NCBI GenBank assembly: GCA_002786065.1
Contig: NHNY01000007.1
Span: forward strand, 310,001 to 374,000
DNA: 64,000 nt
Source of the DNA: Microcyclospora pomicola
Lineage: Eukaryota; Ascomycota; Dothideomycetes; Capnodiales
Direction of reading: 5' to 3'
Shown here one piece after another: positions 56,301 through 64,000 of this stretch (position 1 is the first letter of the stretch; every line of letters begins with the position of its first letter). Below the pieces are notes generated by a model, which did no database searches, was not told the DNA's origin, and saw nothing but the letters and a program-made list of their open reading frames with translations. The position numbers were made by a program, and so were the translations under genes.

Positions 56301-57443
56301 ATGCGCTCCGCCATTGTTGCTGCCGCCTTCGTGGCCGGCGCCATCGCCGTCCCCTACCAGAAGCGCGATGTGGTCACCGACGTCGAGATGAAGTATGTCA
56401 CTGAGATCGTGACCGTCACCGCGGGCGAGGAGCTCCCCACGTCGACCTCCACGTCGACCTCGACCTCCAAGATCGCATCCGCTCACCAGGCCGCCCACTT
56501 CGGTCACCACTCGTGGCACACCGAGTCCAGCTCCACCGAAGCTGCCTCGTCCTACGAGGTCACCACCGTCATCGTGACTCCCTCGACCAGCTCGTCGACC
56601 TCTGAGTACGTGGCTCCCACCACCAGCGTCTACGTTGCGCCCAGCTCCACCTCGAAATCGGCCGAGCCGACCACCACCGTCATCGTCGTCCCGTCGACCA
56701 GCTCCACCACCTCCGAGTGGGTGGTTCCCACGACCGTCCCTGCCGTGGCCAAGTCTACCTCTTCGAGCTCGTCTTCGGCCGAAGCTGACTCCACCACGGA
56801 ATCCTCTTCCACGCCCACCTCGTACGAGGAGATTGCCGTCTACCACCACAACATTCACCGTGCCAACCACTCTGCTCCTGATATCGCGTGGAGCGCGGAT
56901 CTCGCCAAGACTGCTGCAGACATCGCCTCCAGCTGCGTCTACGAACACAACACGTAAGATGTCCTGTATCTGATGGACTGAATTGGAGGTGCTGACTTGA
57001 CTTGCAGTGACGCCAACGGTGGTGGATACGGCCAGAACATCGCTGCTGGTGTTGAGCCGGCCAACATCTCCGCCATCATCACCGATCTGTTCTACAACGG
57101 AGAGGTCAACTGGTTCACCGGTTACGGTGACGCCAACCCCGACATGACCGAGTTCGAGCACTGGGGCCACTTCTCGCAGATCGTCTGGAAGGCCAGCACC
57201 CACGTTGGCTGCGCCACTCAGTACTGCTCTGGTGGTCTTGGCAATGTTGGATCCGGCGTGGCTCCCTACTTCACGGTCTGCAATTACCAGGAAGTCGGTA
57301 TGTATACTTCTGCAAATCCTTCACGCTTATCATCACAGCATACTGATCGCATCACAGGAAACATGGGTGGCGAATACGGTGACAACATCGGCGAGTCTCT
57401 TGGCCACGCGACCGCCGACTGGAGCGCGGGCGGCGTCTCATAG
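56301..57443 (+). CDS. Secreted CAP/SCP-domain protein (PRY1-like)
   Basis: Fungal CAP superfamily member; yeast Pry proteins bind and export sterols and fatty acids. Exons 56301..56953, 57008..57297 and 57358..57443 give 342 residues. The signal peptide MRSAIVAAAFVAGAIAV is followed by PYQKR, a Kex2-type site. A long Ser/Thr/Pro stalk (about 45-170) repeats VIVTPSTSS/VIVVPSTSS units and is probably O-glycosylated. The CAP domain covers about 175-335: HNIHRANHSAPDIAWS, the GGYGQNIAAG strand, GHFSQIVWKASTHVGCATQYC and YFTVCNYQEVGN. The splice joint at THR (AC|T) restores EHNT-DANGGGYGQN. The final 25 residues are Gly/Asp-rich. Confidence 0.92.
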
Positions 57444-59372
57444 ATGCCGTTCTGCGATGGACCATCGCGGGTGATGATTGCGCGCCTTCTTTTTGCGCAG
57501 TCCGCCTCATGCGACTGGCTCGCAGCCCTCACGTGCATCGGGCGGAGTTTTTCTTACTACGATCAGTGGCTGGCTTTCACGGATCAGAGTGCTCTCGCCG
57601 GAGCTTCGACCATACCCGATCATCCTTGCTCTTTTTGTCGATACTATAGGGGAATGTGGCCCGATCCCACGAAGATGAACAGGCCTCAGTGGCATCTCAT
57701 GTCTACATGTGTGTCAATGTTGTGTGTCTGTGTGTACGTTTGTGTGTGTGAAAATCTACATCTTTCGTGTCGACAAGTTGATACTGCCGGGCAGGATCAA
57801 CGTTCTTCGTGACAAGAGATGGCCGAAGTTTGGGCGAGCATGGCAACAACTCTGTTTCTGTGTGTGTTGTATGTTGACTTCAAAACCTTGTTGTTTATCT
57901 TGTTTCTTGACGATTTATTCTGCGCAGTTCCCCTGCTTTCTTCACTCACACACTCGTTTCTTTCTTCAATTCTTGTTCATACCTTACCTTACCTTTGCTC
58001 ACACGATCGATTCATCTGCGCTTCTTTCAGATCACTTTCAGCCCGCTTTCAGATCGTCTCGAGATCACTTCCTTGCAAGGGACTTGAAAGGGGGTTGCGG
58101 AAAGAGTAGATCGATCGCCGTCGAGCTTCACTTTCACTTCGCTTCTTGCACGTTTTGCACGGTTCGCACGTTTTGACGAAATCACGCATCACCATCAGGG
58201 TCATACGTGGGTTTGCATTGCACTGCACTGCATTGCATCGCACTGCCCAGATGCACATGCTTATGTCGCATACCTAACTTAGCTTATGTCCTGTATATAT
58301 AAGGTACCGAATCGTATGGCTTTATGTTTACATGAACGGAAGAAGTTTTCCACATCTTTCTGCCTTGCTTACGTTTGTCGCTTGAGTCGTTCTGTGCTTA
58401 TCTACCTTGCCTGCCTAGATGTATGTGTTTACCTAGATCTTGGTTGCAGGTACTACTATCTCCCGCGCAAATCACCAACACCATCTTCATTATCTTCACC
58501 ACCACTACGTCGCTCATAGGTGTGGAAGTGGAGGGAGAATGGAAGAAAGTAACTTGTCTACTACGGACTAATCGAAGGTGTCCTTGCTTTGTATCCGGTG
58601 GTTCTTATATCGATACAATCGTACTCGAATGCACAGCTATCGTAACATGAGATGGAGATATGTACTCCAAACAGAAACGCTCAAGCTACCGCATCTAGCT
58701 TTACCAACGCGTCACTCTACCTAATGTTATGGCTAATATCTCCGTCGTCTTCGTTCCCGTCCTTAAGAGGTGCCAGCAACCTCACACGGAACATAAGGTA
58801 TAGATATGCTCCAATAAAGCAATGTAGCGACGGCCATTGTTTGTATTGCGCGGGTATTTTACTAACAAAGACAAGATAGCACTCGGAGACAGGGTTAGGG
58901 ATGCAGAGGGCACCATTGCCCGCTACGTATCGCTGGCAGCCTTGTTCTTTCGTAGGGAGATCAAGAACCATCGGACCGATCAAACCCAATACTCGGATTG
59001 AGTCGACGGTGTAGTCTACATACATGCTACAACGGATCATCCTAGCTAGACGGGCCTTTGACCTGCATACCTTACCCTGGGCCCTGCATGTTTCATCGAC
59101 AAACGGACCTTATCGCCGGGTTTGCAATCGACAGATAGGGAACGCCCGGGGTCTTGATCACCTCACCTCATCACCCTATAGCATTGCGGTATTGCGGTAT
59201 TGTATTTGTCGCATTGTGCGTGGAGCTAGTTTGTATCATTCTCTGGGCATTCGCTATTACTGTTCACGACCATTGACTACCGCAATCACCGCCGCCGCCA
59301 AGCTGAGGGATTTCTAGATTTCTGCAGACGGTTAATCGCGGTTCTGGCATCGCCGTGCCCCGCTGCCATCCC
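57444..59372. other. Gene-poor region, 1.9 kb
   Basis: No gene supported. It includes a TG-rich simple repeat (57708-57750), a T/C-rich stretch around 57.9-58.1 kb, a run of GCATT/GCACT words (58214-58248) and a short attgcggt repeat near 59185. Confidence 0.5.
57708..57750. repeat. TG-rich microsatellite-like tract
   Basis: Imperfect TGTG runs interrupted by CA, CTG and ACG in the 3' flank of the PRY1-like gene. Confidence 0.7.
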
Positions 59373-59774
59373 ATGCCCCTCTCCTCCACTCTCTTCTTGC
59401 ATGTGACTTTGCGCGCCATAACCTTGTCCCGAACTCACACTCGACCTCCACTCTTGCTCCGTGCTGCTCGCTCTCCCATTGATGCTCAACCCTCTACTCC
59501 ATTCGCACGACCTGGTGCTGCTGTCCCTGCTGCTCGCGCCTATCTGACATCATCCCCACCCCTCTCCTCCAGCACCACCACCACCACCACCAACATGGCC
59601 AGCCCACCCGCCTTCGACCGCGCCGTGTCGCTCGTCAACCGCTGCGGCGATAGCAAATCCCCCTACGTGCGCTCGCACCTGAGCAACCCGACCGCCTGGC
59701 AGCTCTGGAACCCCGACTCTATCGCGCTGGCCGCCCGCACCAACCGCCTGCTGTTCGTCAGCATCGGCTACTCG

Positions 59775-59814
<40 letters not shown>

Positions 59815-61850
59815 CCGACCCGCGCATCGCCCAGCTGCTCAACGAGCACTTCATCCCCGTCAAGATCGACCGCGAGGAGCGCCCGGACCTCGATCGCCAG
59901 TACATGGACTTCCAGCAGGCGACGAGCGGCGGGGGTGGATGGCCGTTGAACGTCTTCGTCACGCCGGAGCTGGAGCCGATCTTCGGCGGGACGTACTGGC
60001 CGGGTCCGCACAGCGAGCGGGCGCAGATGGGCGCGTCGTTTGAGGACATCTTGCTGAAGGTCATCAAGGTGTGGAAGGAGCAGGAGGCCAAGGTGCGGGA
60101 GAACGGGAAGCATATTCTGGGGCAGCTGAGGGAGTTTGCGCAGGAGGGCACGCTGGGGGAAACGCCGGGGGATCACGACGGGGAGGACGAGCTGGAGATG
60201 ACGATTCTAGATGATGCATTCCAGCATTACAAGCAGCGGTATGACAGTAAATACGGCGGGTTCGGTGGTGCGCCCAAGTTCCCTACGCCCATGCATGTGC
60301 GCGCGCTGCTGCGCTTGAGCTCGCATCGGTCGGAAGTGCGGGAGATTGTGGGTGACAAGGAGTGCGAGTATGGGCTGGCAATGGCGGTCAAGACGCTGGA
60401 ATTCATGGCGAAGGGCGGGATCAAGGATCAGGTCGGACATGGGTTTGCGAGGTACTCCGTCACGCGCGACTGGAGCCTGCCGCATTTCGAGAAGATGCTG
60501 TATGACAACGCCCAGCTGCTGTCGCTTTACCTCGATGCCTACCTGACGACGAAGAAGGCATTGTTCCTCGAGACATTGCAAGATGTGGCGTCGTATCTGA
60601 CTTCCGAGCCGATGGCGTCTTCGCTCGGCGGTGTCCACTCGTCCGAGGATGCGGATTCTGCACCCACGGCGAAAGACGAGGTCAAGCGCGAAGGTGCATA
60701 TTATGTCTGGACGGCGGAGGAGTTTCAGACGATCCTCGGCGAGACCGATGCGGCGGTCTGTGCCAAGTATTGGGACGTACGTCCTGACGGCAATGTGGAT
60801 CAGCGCTTCGACTCGCAGGGCGAGCTCGTCGGGCAGAATACGCTTTGTGTTCAGTATGAGCCGTTCGAGCTGGCAGCGGAATTGAAGATGAGTGAGAACG
60901 AGGTCAGGAGTATCATCAGCAGCGGGCGGCAGAAGTTGCGCGCATTCCGTGAAGCAAACCGACCGCGTCCAGCGCTCGACGACAAGATCGTGACGGCGTG
61001 GAACGGGCTTGCCATTGGCGGTCTTGCTCGTTCTGGAGCCGCGCTCGCGTCTTCTGCCCCTGATCTGTCCCAGCAATATATCTCTGCTGCAGAACGCGCA
61101 GTCTCATGCATTCGCACACACCTCTACGATGACTCGACGCACACGCTGCGCCGCGTCTACCGCGAGGGGCCCGGCGAGACGCCTGGTTTCGCCGACGACT
61201 ACGCCTTCCTCATCTCCGGCCTGCTCGACCTCTACGAAGCCACTTTCGACGACGCCCATCTGGCATTTGCTGACACCCTGCAGCAGACGCAGCTCTCCCT
61301 CTTCTGGGACACTGCCGCCAACGCCGCTTTCTTCTCCACTCCAGCGAACCAACCCGACATCCTGATCCGTACCAAGGACGCTATGGACAACGCCGAGCCG
61401 TCGGTCAACGGCGTCTCCGCCGCCAACCTCTTCCGCCTCGCCTCCCTCCTTGACGACTCCGCTTACGCCATCAAAGGCAAGCGCACCGTCGCCGCCTTCG
61501 AGGTCGAAATCACCCAACACCCGGGCCTCTTCTCCGGCCTCCTCACCTCCGTCGTGGCGAGCAAACTCGGCATGCGTGGCCTGATGGTGGTCGGTACCGG
61601 CCCAGACGCGCAACATGCCTTGCAGCGCGCGCGCGAGAGCGTCCGCCCGAATATCACCGTCTTGCATATCGGCGGCGCAGTAGGCGTGGCTGGCAAAGAG
61701 ACGAGTCAGTGGCTCCGCGCGCGCAACGATCTCGTGCGCGACCTCGATCCCGCGCGGGAGATGGTGCAGCTGTGCGAAGAGGGCCGGTGTCGCCTGCTGA
61801 CGCGCGGTGAGGTGGATGAGGTGTTTGGCGTGTTGGAGAATAAGTCGTAG
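59373..61850 (+). CDS. SPATA20/YyaL-type thioredoxin-fold protein
   Basis: Single exon, 825 residues from the ATG at 59373. The DUF255/SPATA20 family pairs an N-terminal thioredoxin-like domain with an (alpha/alpha)6-like barrel of unknown activity. The redox motif is C136-H-W-C139 in YSACHWCHVM, followed by the family's NEHFIPVKIDREERPDLDRQYM, GGWPLNVFVTPELEPIFGGTYWPG and YDSKYGGFGGAPKFPTP. Later motifs include HFEKMLYDNAQLLSLYL, KIVTAWNGLAIGGLAR and PGFADDYAFLISGLLDLYEA. The first ~74 residues before MASPPAF are Arg/Ser/Leu-rich (LFLHVTLRAITLSRTHTRPPLLLRAAR spans the region) with few acidic residues and may target mitochondria; the shorter start at 59595 would be cytosolic. Confidence 0.9.
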
Positions 61851-62191
61851 GATTTGCCGATGGCGAAACTTTCGTTTCGTATATTCTGTTCAAGAGCTCA
61901 TTGGGGAGCTGTGTCGTTTCTGTATAGCGGGTATGGGAGAGTGCATACGAGAGCGCGGAAGGAAGGGAGGGGATACATGCAGGCTTTGTGACGAGATGGG
62001 TTGCGGATCTAGGAGCGCATTGAACGACTAAATGAATGAATGGATATACGCATGATAATGGAAGGTAGGATATAGGAGGATATGTAGATGTCTTGAAAGG
62101 ACCATATCCTTGTCTAACTACCTAACAAAGGGAGGTTAACCTCGATTTCAGACCCTAGTTTCTGGTTATTGGTTTCTGGTCTATAGTAAGA

Positions 62192-62377
62192 TAATGTCCT
62201 GTTGCCCCAAACCTGCTCAGGTGCAAAGGTTAGTATCGGGTTGAGAGAAACACTGTAGATGAGAAGCAGTAAGGGGGAAGTAAATAATGTCCTGTTGCCC
62301 CAAACCTGCGCAGGTGCAATGGTTAGTATTGGGTCGAAAGTCATGCTGTAGATGAGAAGCAGTAAGGGGGAAGTGAA
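62192..62377. repeat. 93-bp tandem duplication, two copies
   Basis: Copies start at 62192 and 62285, both with taatgtcctgttgcccc, and end gaagtaaa / gaagtgaa. They differ at about a dozen sites. The period is a multiple of three, and the minus strand is open across both copies, but no start-to-stop gene is supported. Confidence 0.85.
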
Positions 62378-62758
62378 GTCGAAAATCCCATCGCCCAATG
62401 GACAGAAAGGGCAAGAAATGACGATGCGAGAGGATGAAGTGTATCCGGGAAAAGTTTAATGGCGTGACTATTCTACTCTATTGCGTGCAGTCTTGAACAT
62501 CATTTACCGTCTTCACATTTAGCATACCTTCTGGATATAATCCTTTAGATCCGACATCAGGTTCGTCGAATCATCGAGATCATTCTTTGCGATGCTCCTT
62601 TCTTCTGTTCGTGTGTTGTATACTGACTTTGCTTGTGCAGTGACTATCTTCCGAAGTACGTACTTTGAAGCTTTCAGAGTGATTACTGTATAGGAACTTG
62701 GTTGATTCTTACGACGGAGAAAGGCAGTTATATACGTTGATTCGGATGCTGTGAAGAA

Positions 62759-62766
62759 TATAAAAG
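62759..62766 (+). promoter_or_regulatory. TATA box (TATAAAAG)
   Basis: TATAAAAG about 116 bp before the PDX2 ATG at 62882. Confidence 0.55.
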
Positions 62767-62881
62767 CTATTCCAGGGTCGATCTACATTATCTGTTCGAG
62801 GCATCGGAAATCAAAATTCCACTCTGGCACGTCGATCCTAGCTGGTGAACATCCGGGAGGAGAGAAAGATCAAAGACCACC

Positions 62882-63751
62882 ATGGCGACATCAGCATCAG
62901 CGCCCGCCCCATCATCTACACAAGAAGAACCCATCACAATCGGCGTTCTCGCCCTCCAAGGCGCCTTCGCCGAGCACCTGACCCTCCTCGCCCTCGCCGC
63001 CACCAGCACCCCATCCCTCACCCCGCACCCCTTCACGTTCATCGAAGTCCGCACGCCCCGCGAACTCACCGAGTGCGCCGCCCTGATCCTCCCGGGCGGC
63101 GAAAGCACCGCCATCTCGCTCATCGCGGCACGCACGCACCTCCTCGCCCCGCTGCGCGCCTTCGTCAAGCACGCCCGCCGCCCCGTCTGGGGCACCTGCG
63201 CGGGGCTCATCCTGCTCGCCGAGCAGGCGAACCGCACCGCCGCCGCGGGCCAGGAACTCATCGGCGGGCTGGATGTGCGCGTCCAGCGGAATTACTTCGG
63301 GCGGCAGGTCGAGTCGTTTGAGGCGGAGCTGGAGTTGGGGTTTTTGCGCGGGGATGAAGCGGGGGACGGAGGCAGGTTTCCGGCGGTGTTTATCCGCGCG
63401 CCGGTCGTGGAGGAGATTCTTACTGGCGCTGACGCTGCGTCGACGGAGACGAACACTGACCAGTCAACTTCATCGTCAACAGCACCAACAGCAACAGCAG
63501 CGCCATCAACCGTCTCCGCTCCTCCACTCCAACCCACCAGCCAGCCCGTCGAAGTGCTCGCGCGCCTGCCAGGCCGCGCCCAGACGTTGCGCGACCAGAC
63601 GGCGACGGCCGCGGCGCTTGGCGAGGACGGCGATATCGTTGCCGTGCGGCAGGGCAACGTCTTCGGCACCGCGTTCCATCCGGAGTTGACGGGGGATGCG
63701 CGGATTCATGCGTGGTGGTTGGGGGAGGTGGTTAAGGCGTTGGGCAGGTGA
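62882..63751 (+). CDS. PDX2: Pyridoxal 5'-phosphate synthase glutaminase subunit (PDX2/SNO)
   Basis: Supplies ammonia from glutamine to the PDX1/SNZ synthase for vitamin B6 (PLP) synthesis. Single exon, 289 residues. Residues ~18-30 show GVLALQGAFAEH, then LPGGEST, the nucleophile C106 in WGTCAGLILLAE, RNYFGRQVESFE, and the His/Glu of the triad in AFHPELTGD (H266, E268). Between the catalytic core blocks a low-complexity Ser/Thr/Ala/Pro insert of ~45 residues (about 185-230) lies between FIRAPVVEEIL and EVLARLPG. It stays in frame and lacks splice signals that would remove it, so it is read as an insertion. No PDX1 gene is in the window. Confidence 0.93.
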   Translation: MATSASAPAPSSTQEEPITIGVLALQGAFAEHLTLLALAATSTPSLTPHPFTFIEVRTPRELTECAALILPGGESTAISLIAARTHLLAPLRAFVKHARRPVWGTCAGLILLAEQANRTAAAGQELIGGLDVRVQRNYFGRQVESFEAELELGFLRGDEAGDGGRFPAVFIRAPVVEEILTGADAASTETNTDQSTSSSTAPTATAAPSTVSAPPLQPTSQPVEVLARLPGRAQTLRDQTATAAALGEDGDIVAVRQGNVFGTAFHPELTGDARIHAWWLGEVVKALGR

Positions 63752-64000
63752 GAGGGGACCTGGGGAAGGGGACGTGTGAAGGGTTACCTTGTCATGAGTG
63801 GGACGGGCTGTGAGATTCGGCGTGCAGATGGAGGGGGTTTATAGATATACATGTGCAGGCATTGTGATGTGGGAACGTGGGTTGGAGTGGTGGAGGGAGT
63901 GTTTGTAGACATGGGACCTTCATGGGGTTCCATCATGGGTGATCATACATTAAGTAGAGCTATAAAGACAAATATACATGACCGGAGCGGTAAGCAAGTG

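Larger units (their letters stand above)
61851..62881. other. Intergenic region with 93-bp tandem duplication
   Basis: No gene. It holds a two-copy 93-bp repeat (62192-62377) and the TATA box of the PDX2 gene. Confidence 0.5.

Noticed and set aside
56187-57203. 338-codon Gly/Arg-rich open frame antisense to the CAP-domain gene
   Set aside because: Composition (GGDVGRGRR runs) is the reverse of Ser/Thr-rich coding sequence; it crosses the introns of the real gene.
60207-61076. 289-codon frame antisense to the SPATA20-type gene
   Set aside because: Shadow frame; His/Arg-rich, no motifs.
1-64000. Secondary-metabolite cluster, CRISPR array, or virus-derived/LTR element
   Set aside because: No PKS, NRPS, terpene synthase, repeat-spacer array, reverse transcriptase, integrase or capsid motif was recognised on either strand.

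Overview
The window looks like nuclear DNA of a filamentous ascomycete (Pezizomycotina). Genes are well spaced and lie on both strands. Most have one to four short introns (about 50-110 bp) with GTAAGT-like donors, CTAAC/CTGAC-like branch sites and YAG acceptors. Tuberin (TSC2), an AA9 polysaccharide monooxygenase, a sedolisin protease and a Helo-like signalling protein fit that group better than a budding yeast. I cannot name the species. A Dothideomycete is a guess. No rRNA, tRNA, CRISPR array, transposase, reverse transcriptase or other mobile-element gene was recognised.

Layout. 1-14 kb: the end of a bifunctional para-aminobenzoate synthase (folate), SEC22 (ER-Golgi SNARE), an AtaL/DUF1857 protein, a GFA/CENP-V-type zinc protein, an ASXH-domain protein, the endocytic scaffold EDE1 and Mediator subunit MED6. 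14-20.5 kb: a secretome stretch with a small putative secreted protein (plus a decayed copy of its last exon), a sedolisin and an AA9 LPMO. 20.9-29.3 kb: TRS120 (TRAPPII) and TSC2/tuberin, divergently arranged over a ~1 kb gap. 30-38.4 kb: a secreted-type FMN 2-hydroxyacid oxidase, a conserved mitochondrial protein of unknown function, a bacterial-type extended SDR epimerase and an amino-acid permease. 39.5-46.5 kb: a Helo-like/TPR protein broken by one frame change at a homopolymer, an atypical SDR and a conserved unknown. 47-51 kb: TAD3 (tRNA A34 deaminase subunit) and ORC5 (replication origin recognition), divergent. 50.8-56.3 kb: a 5.5 kb gene desert with short palindromes and direct repeats. 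56.3-64 kb: a secreted CAP/PRY1-like protein, a SPATA20/YyaL-type thioredoxin-fold protein and the PLP synthase glutaminase PDX2/SNO.

Most genes are unrelated housekeeping functions, and I see no biosynthetic cluster. Two vesicle-tethering/fusion genes (SEC22, TRS120), an endocytic scaffold and a TORC1 regulator sit within 30 kb, but nothing in the sequence shows co-regulation. The least ordinary items are the Helo-like/TPR gene with its single frame change, the decayed terminal-exon duplicate beside the small secreted gene, the signal-peptide-bearing FMN oxidase, the mitochondrial protein of unknown function, and the palindrome-rich desert.

Exon joints were read by hand from splice signals and protein continuity; none has RNA support.
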